Below are positions 11,456-21,742 of a stretch of DNA of 64,000 nucleotides, piece after piece; the first letter of the stretch is position 1; each line of letters opens with the position of its first letter. The notes beneath the pieces were generated by a model. The model was not told where the DNA came from and searched no databases. It saw only the letters and a program-made list of their open reading frames with translations. This stretch comes from Torymus aiolomorphi (lineage: Eukaryota; Arthropoda; Insecta; Hymenoptera; Torymidae): NCBI GenBank assembly GCA_036365515.1, contig CM070875.1, forward strand, positions 104,512,628 through 104,576,627, written 5' to 3'. The translations under genes and the position numbers were made by a program.

Positions 11456-11690
11456 TCGATATTGACTTTGAGGTCATGTTACCGTACTTAATTCATAATG
11501 GGTTTGAAGTTTGCAACGTTGCGATCCAACGAAAATTCGATTTTCGAAAAACCACTTTTTTCCACATGGATGATATAATGTACTACAAATAATGGAAGAA
11601 TACATCAAAATTGATTAAAATAAATCAATTCCAAACTACCCCCCACCCCTAACACGGAATTCGTAAGATGACCTAAGAGAAAAAAATTCT
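11456..11690 (+). repeat. Truncated spacer module M with MITE-like end
   Basis: Begins at 11498 with atgggtttgaagtttgcaac, then cgttgcgatccaacgaaa, and runs through caaactaccccccaccccta to the start of satellite A near 11690. The full module is at 12767-13125. The first 37 bp resemble the terminal repeats of the MITE at 20372-20591. Confidence 0.8.
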
Positions 11691-12766
11691 CTCTTCGCGG
11701 CGTTTGGTATTTCCAAACTTTTTATTGCTGGAATTATTTTCCGAGGATACAAAATACCCGCAAAAAAATTAGGAACCAAATCAACTCCCCGGAACACCCC
11801 CAAAAAGCTGATTATATAGGGGTAGTAACGGAAAAAAAATTCTCTCTCCGCGGCGTTTGGTATTTCCAAACTTTTTATTGCTGGCATTATTTTCTGAGGA
11901 TACAAAATACCCGCAAAAAAATTAGGAACCAAATCGACCCCCCGGAACACCGCCGAAAAGCTGATTATATAGGGGTAGTAACGGAAAACAATTCTCTCTC
12001 CGCGGCGTTTGGTATTTCCAAACTTTTTATTGCTGGAATTATTTTATGAGCACACAAACTACTCGTAAAAAAATTACGAACCAAATCGACTCCCCGGAAA
12101 ACCCCCAAACAGCTGATTATATAATCAGATATATAGGGGTCGAGACGGAAAAAAAATTCTCACTGCACGATGTCTGGCATTTCCAAACTTTTTAAAGCTG
12201 GAATTACTTTTTGAGCATAAAAACTCACTGTAAAAAAATTACGAACCAAATCGACTACCCGGAAACCCCCTAAACAGCAGATTATATAATCAGATATATA
12301 GGGGTTGTGACCGAAAAAAAATTCTCTCTCAGCGGCGTTTAGCATTTCCAAACTTTTTATTGCTGGAATTATTTTATGAGCACACAAACTACTCGTAAAA
12401 AAATTACGAACCAAATCGACTCCCCGGAAAACCCCCAAACAGCTGATTATATAATCAGATATATAGGGGTCGTGACGCAAAAAAAATTGTCACTGCTCGG
12501 TGTCTGGCATTTCCAAACTTTTTAAAGCTGGAATTACTTTTTGAGCATAAAAACTCCCTGTAAAAAAATTACGAACCAAATCGACTCCCCGGAAAACCCC
12601 CAAACAGCTGATTATATAATCAGATATATAGGGGTCGTGACGGAAAAAAAATTCTCACTGCTCGGTGTCTGGCATTTCGAAACTTTTTAATGCTGGAATT
12701 ACTGTTTGAGCATAAGAACTCGCTATAAAAAAATTACGAACCAAATTGACTCCCCGGAAAACCCCC
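11690..12766 (+). repeat. Satellite A, forward block
   Basis: About 6.5 monomers of ~165 bp (catttccaaac landmarks at 12178, 12343 and 12508, and the variant catttcgaaac at 12673). Consensus features in order: ggcatttccaaacttttta, acgaaccaaatcgact, ccccggaaaacccccaaac, and in most units the perfect palindrome CTGATTATATAATCAG. Two monomer types alternate loosely (gcggcgttt with gagcacacaaactactcg, and cggtgtctgg with gagcataaaaactc). Because 165 is divisible by three, open frames run through several monomers on both strands; they are not genes. Confidence 0.92.
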
Positions 12767-13125
12767 ATGGGTTTAAAGTTTGCAACGTTGCGATCCAACG
12801 AAAATTCGATTTCCGAAAAACACCTTTTTTCCACATGAATAGCATAATATACTGCAAATAATGGAAGAATACATGAAAATTGATCAAAATAAATCAATTC
12901 CAAACTACCCCCCACCCCTAACACGGAATTCGTAAGACAACCTAAGAGAACGAAAATTCCATTTTTCTAAAATCAAATTTCTCAGGGAGAATGACACCAG
13001 ATATTGTAAATAACACAAGAATTCATCAAAAATAATTAATATAAACCGATATCAAATTATCCCCACCCCCAAAACCACCCCAAACGGGTGATTATACAGG
13101 GTAGATGTAAAAATGCAATAAAAAA
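12767..13125 (+). repeat. Spacer module M, full length
   Basis: A 359-bp unit starting atgggtttaaagtttgcaac directly after the A-monomer motif ggaaaaccccc, and ending in ccccaaacgggtgattatac followed by satellite B. An inverted full copy is at 35222-35573, and truncated copies are at 11498, 47459 and 48713. No coding capacity. Confidence 0.85.
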
Positions 13126-16100
13126 AAATTCTCCCTCGGCGGCTTTGAGATTTTCCAAACTTTTTATTGTAGAAATTACTTTCTAGGAACACAAGCTACA
13201 TGTAAAAAAATTAAGAAGAAAATAAACTCCCCGGAACATTTCCAAACGGGCCCAAAAAGGTGACAAACAGCGTGTTTGTAAGAAAAAAAAATTCTCCCTC
13301 AGCGGCTTGGGGCATTTCCAAACTTTTTATCGTGGAAATTACTTTCTAGCAACACAAGCTACATGTAAAAAAATTAAGAAGAAAATAAACTCCCCGGAAC
13401 ATTTCCAAACGGGCCCAAAAAGTTGATAATACAGCGTATTTGCAGGAAAAAAAATTCTCACTCGGCGGCTTTGGGCATTTCCAAACTTTTTATCGCGAAC
13501 ATTACTTTCTAGCAGCACAAGCTACATGCAAAAAAATTAAGAAGAAAATAAACTCCCCGGAACATTTCCAAACGGGCCCAAAAAGGTGACAAACAGCATG
13601 TTTGTAAGAAAAAAAAATTCTCCCTCAGCGGCTTTGGGCATTTCCAAACTTTTTATCGTGGAAATTACTTTCTAGCAACACAAGCTACATGTAAAAAAAT
13701 TAAGAAGAAAGTAAACTACCCGGAACATTTCCAAACGGGCCCAAAAAGTTGATAATACAGCGTATTTGCAGGAAAAAAATTTCTCACTCGGCGGCTTTGG
13801 GCATTTCCAAACTTTTTATCGCGAACATTACTTTCTAGCAGCACAAGCTACATGTAAAAAAATTAAGAAGAAAATAAACTCCACGGAACATTTCCAAACG
13901 GGCCCAAAAAGGTGACAAACAGCGTGTTTGTAAGAAAAAAAAATTCTCCCTCAGCGGCTTTGGGCATTTCCAAACTTTTTATCGTGGAAATTACTTTCTA
14001 GCAACACAAGCTACATGTAAAAAAATTAAGAAGAAAATAGACTACCCGGAACATTTCCAAACAGGCCCAAAAAGTTGATAATACAGCGTATTTGCAGGAA
14101 AAAAAATTCTCACTCGGCGGCTTTGGGCATTTCCAAACTTTTTATCGCGAACATTACTTTCTAGCAGCACAAGTTACATGTAAAAAAATTAAGAAGAAAA
14201 TAAATTCCCGGAACATTTCCAAACGGGCCCAAAAGGTGACAAACAGCGTGTTTGTAAGTAAAAAAATTCTCCCTCAGCGGCTTTGGGCATTTCCAAACTT
14301 TTTATCGTGGAAATTACTTTCTAGGAACACAAGCTACATGTAAAAAAATTAAGAAGAAAATAAACTCCCCGAAACATTTCCAAACGGGCCCAAAAAGTTG
14401 ATAATACAGCGTATTTGCAGGAAAAAAAATTCTCACTCGGCGGCTTTGGGCATTTCCAAACTTTTTATCGCGAACATTACTTTCTAGCAGCACAAGCTAC
14501 ATGTAAAAAAATTAAGAAGAAAATAAACTCCCCGGAACATTTCCAAACGGGCCCAAAAAGGTGACAAACAGCGTGTTTGTAAGAAAAAAAAAATTCTCCC
14601 TCAGCGGCTTTGGGCATTTCCAAACTTTTTATCGTGGGAATTACTTTCTAGCAATACAAGCTACATGTAAAAAAATTAAGAAGAAAATAAACTCCCCGGA
14701 ACATTTCCAAACGGGCCCAAAAAGGTGACAAACAGCGTGTTTGTAAGAAAAAAAAATTCTCACTCGGCGGCTTTGGGCATTTCCAAACTTTTTATCGCGA
14801 ACATTACTTTCTAGCAGCACAAGTTACATGTAAAAAAATTAAGAAGAAAATAAATTACCCGGAACATTTCCAAACGGGCCCAAAAAGGTGACAAACAGCG
14901 TGTTTGTAAGAAAAAAAAAATTCTCCCTCAGCGGCTTTGGGCATTTCCAAACTTTTTATCGTGGAAATTACTTTCTAGCAACACAAGCTACATGTAAAAA
15001 AATTAAGATGAAAATAAACTCCCCGGAACATTTCCAAACGGGCCCAAAAAGTTGATAATACAGCGTATTTGCAGGAAAAAAATTCTCACTCGGCGGCTTT
15101 GGGCATTTCCAAACTTTTTATCGCGAACATTACTTTCTAGCAGCACAAGTTACATGTAAAAAAATTAAGAAGAAAATAAATTCCCCGGAACATTTCCAAA
15201 CGGGCCCAAAAAGGTGACAAACAGCGTGTTTGTAAGAAAAAAAAATTCTCCCTCAGCGGCTTGGGGCATTTCCAAACTTTTTATCGTGGAAATTACTTTC
15301 TAGGAACACAAGCTACATGTAAAAAAATTAAGAAGAAAATAAACTACCCGGAACATTTCCAAACGGGCCCAAAAAGTTGATAATACAGCGTATTTGCAGG
15401 AAAAAAAATTCTCACTCGGCGGCTTTGGGCATTTCCAAACTTTTTATCGCGAACATTACTTTCTAGCAGCACAAGTTACATGTAAAAAAATTAAGAAGAA
15501 AATAAATTACCCGGAACATTTCCAAACGGGCCCAAAAGGGGACAAACAGCGTGTTTGTAAGAAAAAAATTCTCCCTCAGCGGCTTTGGGCATTTTCAAAC
15601 TTTTTATTGTGGAAATTACTTTCTAGCAACACAAGCTACATGTAAAAAAATTAAGAAGAAAATAAACTCCCCGGAACATTTCCAAACGGGCCCAAAAAGT
15701 TGATAATACAGCGTATTTGCAGGAAAAAAAATTCTCACTCGGCGGCTTTGGGCATTTCCAAACTTTTTATCGCGAACATTACTTTCTAGCAGCACAAACT
15801 ACATGTAAAAAAATTAAGAAGAAAATAAACTCCCCGGAACATTTCCAAACGGGCCCACAAAGGTGACAAACAGCGTGTTTGTAAGAAAAAAAAATTCTAC
15901 CTCAGCGGCTTTGGGCATTTCCAAACTTTTTATCGTGGAAATTACTTTCTAGCAACACAAGGTACATGTAAAATAATTAAGAAGAAAATAAACTCCCGGA
16001 ACATTTCCAAACGGGCCCAAAAGGTGACAAACAGCGTGTTTGTAAGAAAAAAAATTCTCACTCGGCGGCTTTGGGCATTTCCAAACTTTTTATCGCGAAC

Positions 16101-16707
16101 ATTACTTTCTAGCAGCACAAGCTACATGTAAAAAAATTAAGAAGAAAATAAACTCCCGGAACATTTCCAAACGGGCCCAAAAAGTGACAAACAGCGTGTT
16201 TGTAAGAAAAAAAAATTCTCCCTCAGCGGCTTTGGGCATTTCCAAACTTTTTATCGTGGAAATTACTTTCTAGCAACACAAGCTACATGTAAAAAAAATT
16301 AAGAAGAAAATAAACTCCCCGGAACATTTCCAAACGGGCCCAAAAAGTTGATAATACAGCGTATTTGCAGGAAAAAAAATTCTCACTCGGCGGCTTTGGG
16401 CATTTCCAAACTTTTTATCGCGAACATTACTTTCTAGCAGCACAAGCTACATGTAAAAAAATTAAGAAGAAAATAAACTCCCCGGAACATTTCCAAACGG
16501 GCCCAAAAGGTGACAAACAGCGTGTTTGTAAGAAAAAAAAATTCTCCCTCAGCGGCTTTGGGCATTTCCAAACTTTTTATCGTGGAAATTACTTTCTAGG
16601 AACACAAGCTACATGTAGAAAAATTAAGAAGAAAATAAACTCCCCGGAACATTTCCAAACGGGCCCAAAAAGTTGATAATACAGCGTATTTGCAGGAAAA
16701 AAAATTC
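13126..16707 (+). repeat. Satellite B, forward block with B1/B2 dimers
   Basis: About 22 monomers of ~163 bp alternating between B1 (tttttatcgcgaacattac, followed by ggtgacaaacagcgtgtttg) and B2 (tttttatcgtggaaattac, followed by gttgataatacagcgtattt), giving a higher-order unit of ~326 bp. Shared features: ttgggcatttccaaactttt, agctacatgtaaaaaaatta, ggaacatttccaaacgggcc. Frames of 83-103 codons beginning at tgcagg (non-ATG) are array by-products. Confidence 0.93.
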
Positions 16708-16965
16708 TCACTCGGCGGCGTTTGGCATTTCCAAACTTTTTATTGCTGAAATTATTTTATGAGCACACAAAGTACCTGTAAAAAAATTACGAACCAAATC
16801 GACTTTCTGGAAAACCCCCAAACTGCCGATTATATAGGGGTCGTGACAAAAAAAAAATCTGATTCCGCGGCGTCTGGCATTTCCAAACTTTTTAAAGCTG
16901 GAATTACTTTTTGAGCATAAAAACTCCCTGTAAAAAAATTATGAACCAAATCGACTCAAAATAAA
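16708..16965 (+). repeat. Short satellite A block closing the forward satellites
   Basis: About 1.5 A-type monomers (gcggcgtttggcatttccaa, accaaatcgact), diverged from the main block, ending where the low-copy core begins (ctcaaaataaaaaaacggtc). Confidence 0.85.
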
Positions 16966-17135
16966 AAAACGGTCAATAATCAGTCATTTTTTATGTTTTT
17001 CATGTCCTCTTTCAATTGATATATTTATTAATATGAACAGGGGCCCACTTACGATCGTTGCACAATTTGTTTAACTTTTTTGTTTGCCAAAAACTTTAAT
17101 TTGAGCCCTGGTAGGTCGGTGTGCTATGAAAATTT

Positions 17136-17706
17136 TTTAAGGTGGCTCCAGCGGTCTAGTAGACCTAAAGCTATGAACATTTTTTACAAAAATTCATTTA
17201 CACATTCGAATCTGAAAACTAATATGACACGAAGCAGAGTTCTGAACATAACGGAAAATATTTTTGTTAAAGAATTTCCAATTTTGCAAAAGTATGTTTT
17301 GTGCATTAAAAAAAAAAAATCAATATCAAATACAAATCTTTTTTGTTTTTCATTCAATTTTAATTTGCAAGGTCTCATTTTCTTCCTTTTTAAATTTCAG
17401 GGGAAGTCGCCGATATCAAAATTGAAAAATTTTCAAAACCTGCAAATTTATATGCATTTGTTTGTAAAATTCAGTGACAAATCTGCAAACAATACAAACA
17501 AGATAGGTTAGCGTGCAGGCAAGCGTAGCGCGCTCTGTTTTAGAATCTAGTTCCTATTGTAAAAAGGTGATAGTGATTATTATCGAATTGAAGCTTACAG
17601 AGCCAACTTCGGAGCGTTGTCAAAAAATTTCATTTGCGAATTCAGTAGGTAAGATAGGTTCGTGTTCAGGCGCGCGTAGCACGCTCTGCTTTAGAATCTA
17701 GTACGG
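17136..17706. other. Unrecognised sequence with a ~53-bp direct duplication
   Basis: A frame of 143 codons (17080-17511) starts with TTG and is shifted by an A-run length change in the second copy, so I do not call it a gene. Direct repeats at about 17500-17552 and 17647-17702 share agataggtt, gcgtag and gaatctagt. They contain several CGCG-type sites. Confidence 0.5.
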
Positions 17707-17714
17707 GTAAAAAG

Positions 17715-18232
17715 TAGGGGTGTACAAGTACTCGGCTTGGCGTGTTTGAACTGTATCGAGCTTTTTCTTCGAACTTGAATCGAGTACATTATACTTCGAA
17801 CTGCTCGAGTCAGATTGAACTACTCGGACCAACTCGAACTACTCGAATGAAGTCGAGCTACTCGAATTAAGTAGTTCGATCTAGATAGAACCAGCTGGCT
17901 CTCTTAGTAACTTATAATATTATATACTTAATTAGCTGAATGTAATTTGTTTTTGGATTTAGCTACTACTTAGCGATAATAATTATAATTATCCTAAGAT
18001 TACTTATAATTATCTATAATTTTTTATTTATAATTCTTTTATAATTTATTCACTACTATGCACTGGAAGTTGGAAGTGTTCTATAATTTCAAACCACTCG
18101 ATCAAAGTTCGAACTACTCGAACTATTTCTAACTACTCAATATATCAAGTAAAACATTTGATTCGACTTGAGTTCGTCGAGTTGAGTTTATAGAGCAAAT
18201 AGTTCGGATCTTCGAGTAGTCGTGCACCCCTA
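17715..18232. mobile_element. 518-bp non-autonomous hAT-type element
   Basis: Ends TAGGGGTGTACAAGTACTCG and CGAGTAGTCGTGCACCCCTA form imperfect terminal inverted repeats. They are flanked by gtaaaaag (17707-17714) and gtaaaaaa (18233-18240), an 8-bp target duplication with one mismatch. The subterminal regions are filled with ctcgaactactcgaa-type motifs. No transposase. An 8-bp duplication and TAGGGGTG ends are typical of the hAT superfamily; assignment is by these features only. Confidence 0.85.
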
Positions 18233-18474
18233 GTAAAAAATTACTGACATTTGTCAATACGTATTGATTAAATTTTCAGGCGAAAGGCTAGCATCCTTAT
18301 CTATACCTATATCATTTACAAAGATATTCCCTAAGTATTGGTATTTGTTACTCGTAAAGAAAATTATTTATAAACGTGAGTGTCCAACGAACCTCCACAA
18401 GTTTCCTATTTAAAAATTACTAATACCAATGTGTACCTAAAGTATAATTTTTTTCTGTCAACTGCTTTATATAT

Positions 18475-18504
18475 GGGATGCAACGATGCAAACTTCAGAC
18501 CCAT
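18475..18504 (-). mobile_element. 30-bp remnant of the 220-bp MITE
   Basis: gggatgcaacgatgcaaact plus tcagacccat is one terminal repeat of the MITE at 20372-20591. It is flanked on both sides by ttatatat (18467-18474 and 18505-18512), which fits an 8-bp target duplication around an almost completely deleted insertion. The homologous module X' (near 26395) lacks it. Confidence 0.65.
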
Positions 18505-18601
18505 TTATATATAAAGACAAGAAAAACACGTTTTTCTAATTTGCTTACTGTTTTTATGTTGTATAATCAATTTTTCTTCAAGATGTAATAGTATCTTAGA
18601 A

Positions 18602-20340
18602 ACAAAAAAGTTTTTTTATAACGGACTAATAGTATTTAATTTTAATTTTTATAAAAATGCAGCGTCGCGGAGATAATATTTTTGTTAATAGTAGGCACAT
18701 CCTATCCAATCACATTTACCGAAAATTTGACAAGAGTTGATAGCCTAAAAAAGTTGGTACATCGATTTTTTAGCATATTCTGGCTGTTTTTTTTATTAAC
18801 GTTTATAAGTATAAAATTGTCTTGAGTACGCGGAGGAAATATCTAAATTCTGATGCCCCACGAGCGTATCCTTGCATTATAGTGAGTTCTATGTAGTGGA
18901 ACATGTTACTGGAAGTGGATTATATAAATATTTACTTGACTTATAGTTAGCTAAATATGTGAGAACCATAGATGTATCACAGTACTATAAAAGTTATTTC
19001 CCTCCTACCTCTCGAAAAAAATTAAAAAATTTTTTTAAAGGCACATCTGCAGGACAAAGTTTTCTTGTTCCTTAAGCCTTTCTGAATGTCAACAAAATTA
19101 TTTACTTTGAAATCTAAAATTAAGAATAATTTTGTCTTTTTTCTAATCGACGACACCTTATAAATACTGGCATCTATCTATTTGATCTTTGCAAGAATAA
19201 TTATCTACACTGAAATTATTACTTTAAAAGTTACAGTTTTCTAAGTGATAAACGTTATTACAATTATAACTTCCTATAATAATTTGCTACTAGCGATAAT
19301 TCAAATAATATCTGAAAATATTAAATATCAATTTTTTTCAATCATCACATCAGCTTAACGTATTTCTTATAATTTTTAAATAAAAAATTAAATGGGATGA
19401 CTGATGTTCCTTATTCACTTATTTACTTCAATTACAATATGCATTACGTAAAGCTGATATGATGATTAAAAAATATTGATATTTTATATTTTCAGATATT
19501 TATTGAATTATCGCCTGCAACAAATTATTATGGGAAGTTATAATTGTAATAACGATTATTCCTTAGAAAACTGTAACTTTTAAAGTAATAATTTCAGTGT
19601 AGATAATTATTCTTGCAAGATCAAAAAGGTAGATGCCAGTATTTATAAGTGTCGTCATTTAGAAAAAGACGAAATTATCTTTAATTTGTAGATTTAAAAG
19701 TATATAATTTTTTTCGCATTCAGAAAGGCTTAAAGAACAAGAAAGTTTGTCTAGTAGATGTGCCTTCAAAATTAAATATCTTTTCCAAGTTTCGTCATTT
19801 AAAAAAAAGTGAAACTTCTTATTAATGCAAAATTGACTTATAAGTTTCGACGAAAAATGATACTATTAAATTGAGCTTGTACATACTTTTTTTAACATTC
19901 AGAAAAACTTTGTCCTGTAGATGTGCCTTCAAAGAAATTTTTTTATTTTTATCGAGACATAAGAGGGAAATAACTTTTATAGTACTGTGACATATCTATG
20001 GTTCTCAGATATTTAGCTAAGTCAAGCAAATATTTATATAATCCACTTCCAGTAACATGTTCCACTACATAGAACTTACTATTATGCAAGGATAAGCTCA
20101 TGGGACATCAGAAGAGGCCTAAATTTAGATATTTCCTCCGTACTGAAGACAATTTTATACTTTTAAACGTTGCTAAAAAAAACTGCCAGAATATGGTAAA
20201 AAACGCTGTACCAATTTATTTAAGCTATCAACTCTTGTTAAATTTTCCTACTATTAACAAAAATATTATCTCCGCGATGCTGCATGTTTATCAAAATTAA
20301 AATTAAATACTATTTGTCTGTTATGAAAAAAATTTTTTGT
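18602..20340. mobile_element. 1.74-kb long inverted-repeat element
   Basis: Arms of about 800 bp (ttaattttaatttttataaa at the left, its complement at the right; centre near 19420). The arms are diverged and the right one holds an extra ~170 bp (about 19740-19915) that duplicates the gtagatgtgccttcaaa segment. A 66-codon frame at 20100-20300 lies inside the right arm and has no family resemblance or left-arm counterpart. No transposase and no certain target duplication. Confidence 0.8.
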
Positions 20341-20371
20341 TTTTATAATTTTCTAAAAATACGTTCTAAAG

Positions 20372-20591
20372 ATGGGTCTGAAGTTTGCACCGTTGGAATG
20401 CAACGAAATAATTTCTTACAATTAATTTAAGTTATTAAACAATGGAAATTTCATCTAAACCTTTGTTAGAAAGTTATTTTATTTTATAAAACACTAAATC
20501 TACACACAAAATTAATATTAATTAGTATAACCATGAAGAAAAATTTTTTTTTTATTTCGTTGCACTCCAACGTTGCGAACTTCAGACCCAT
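20372..20591. mobile_element. 220-bp MITE with 8-bp target duplication
   Basis: Terminal inverted repeats of about 38 bp start ATGGGTCTGAAGTTTGCA and contain TGCAACGAAAT. The element is flanked by a perfect TTCTAAAG duplication (20364-20371 and 20592-20599). The interior is AT-rich and non-coding. A second member of the family is at 27487-27704. The 8-bp duplication fits hAT, P or Merlin superfamilies; hAT is the likeliest in general, but the ends alone do not decide it. Confidence 0.92.
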
Positions 20592-20755
20592 TTCTAAAGA
20601 ACGTGATATCGATGCGCCCCTCGTCGAAGAAATCATAATTTTTTCGTGGCACACATAAAGAGCGGTAAATAGGTAGGAAATATATGTAGAAAAAGAAGAA
20701 ATTTATATTTTTTTATAATTTTTTATATAATTTTTATAATTTGAGGATATTTCCT
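20592..20755. other. AT-rich spacer
   Basis: Holds gatgcgcccctcgtcgaaga followed by T/A-rich sequence. No gene or element seen. Confidence 0.4.
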
Positions 20756-20893
20756 CGGGTGGAAAGAAGAAGGTTCTATCTCAACGGAGCGCGTGAAAAG
20801 GTCCTATCTCAGTAGAGTCCCACCTTCTTACGCGCTCGTCTAGAATAGGACCTTTTCACGCGATTCGCCGAGATAGAATCTTCTCCCCACCCG
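20756..20893. mobile_element. 138-bp inverted-repeat element
   Basis: cgggtggaaagaagaaggtt and tctatctc at the left pair with gagatagaatcttctccccacccg-type sequence at the right. An inner pair (cgcgtgaaaaggtcctat / ataggaccttttcacgcg) makes the whole a long hairpin. Boundaries are approximate and no target duplication is obvious. Confidence 0.7.
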
Positions 20894-20955
20894 ATGATCA
20901 CTTTTGTTTTAAAGATTTTTTCATAACGAATCCTAGTTCAATGAATTTATTTATT

Positions 20956-21424
20956 CAATATATCCACGACTGAGCGGAACAAGGTCGTATCTCACCGCGT
21001 GGATGAAGAACGTCGTATCTCAGCGCGCGGACGAAGAGCGTCGTATCTCACCGCGCGGACGAAGAACATCGTATCTCACCGCGCGGATGAAGAATATCGT
21101 ATCTCACCGCGCGGACGATGAACGTCGTATCTCGGCGTTCTTGCGACGTACACGGCTAGTATACGGCGAGATACGATGTTTTTGTCCGCGCGCCGAGATA
21201 TTTTATCCGCGCGGAGAGATACGACGTTCTTCGTCCGGGCGGTGAGATACGACGTTCTTCGTCCGCGTGGTGAGATACGATGTTCTTTATCCGCGCGCTG
21301 AGATACGACGTTCTTCATCTGCGCAGTGAGATATGACGTTCTTCGTCCGCGCGGTGAGATACAACGTTCTTCGTCCGCGCGCTGAAATACAACCTTGTTC
21401 CGCGCAGCCGTCGATATATTCACG
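20956..21424. mobile_element. Foldback element with 28-bp subrepeats
   Basis: The left arm has six copies of a 28-bp unit (cgtatctcaccgcgcggacg; starts at 20986, 21014, 21042, 21070, 21098, 21126). The right arm has about eight copies of the same unit inverted. The outer ends gcggaacaagg and ccttgttccgc pair, around a short centre (about 21140-21165). GC- and CpG-rich against AT-rich flanks. The organisation is like FB-type foldback elements. Periodic Arg/Ser-rich frames on both strands are by-products. Confidence 0.88.
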
Positions 21425-21742
21425 CGCCAATAACCATGTAAAAAATTTGTGAATTTGACTTTTGACATAAACCTTTGTATTTTTAATTTGCAATTTAATA
21501 ATTACGATTTTTCCCCGTAAATGTTTTCAAATATAATTTTATATATACTTTTCAATAATGTATTTATGCAAAATCAAATATGCACATAGAATGCAATTTT
21601 ATATTAAAATATATTCATTTAAAAAAATTATTTTATGTAATTTATCTATTCTAAAATATGATTTTTCAAATTATTAAAATTTCAACTCCACTAGAGTAAT
21701 AAATGTGTATAATATAATAACATTTTTTTATATTATAGACTA
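21425..21742. other. AT-rich spacer
   Basis: No gene, RNA or repeat recognised; runs of A/T only. Confidence 0.5.

Larger units (their letters stand above)
16966..18600 (+). repeat. Core module X, left copy (interrupted)
   Basis: Segments 16966-17135 and 18241-18600 align in direct orientation with 25946-26540. Shared landmarks are cagtcattttttatg, cttacgatcgttgcacaatt, ttgagccctggtagg, tttgttactcgtaaagaaaa and cctccacaagtttcctattt. The left copy is split by about 1.1 kb, including a hAT-type element. It flanks the core on one side, and the right copy lies near the other side. Confidence 0.8.

Noticed and set aside
14092..16676. 83-103-codon frames in satellite B
   Set aside because: They begin at non-ATG codons in the same monomer position every time and end after one or two monomers. 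Pure array by-products.
13126..16707. CENP-B box in satellite B
   Set aside because: The best candidate (acatttccaaacggg) keeps A at position 9 and the final CGGG, but the required TTCG half is absent, so it does not meet the consensus. A centromeric role cannot be claimed from this.
17080..17511. 143-codon frame as a gene
   Set aside because: TTG start, Lys/Phe/Asn-rich low-complexity composition, no family resemblance, and the frame changes in the second copy after a one-base change in an A run.
20100..20300. 66-codon frame in the right arm of the 1.74-kb inverted repeat
   Set aside because: Identical in the second copy, but so is the surrounding DNA. There is no counterpart frame in the left arm and no recognisable motif.
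20986..21400. CRISPR array in the 28-bp repeats
   Set aside because: The units are directly adjacent with no unique spacers, and the array is inverted halfway. This is a foldback element in eukaryotic-type DNA.
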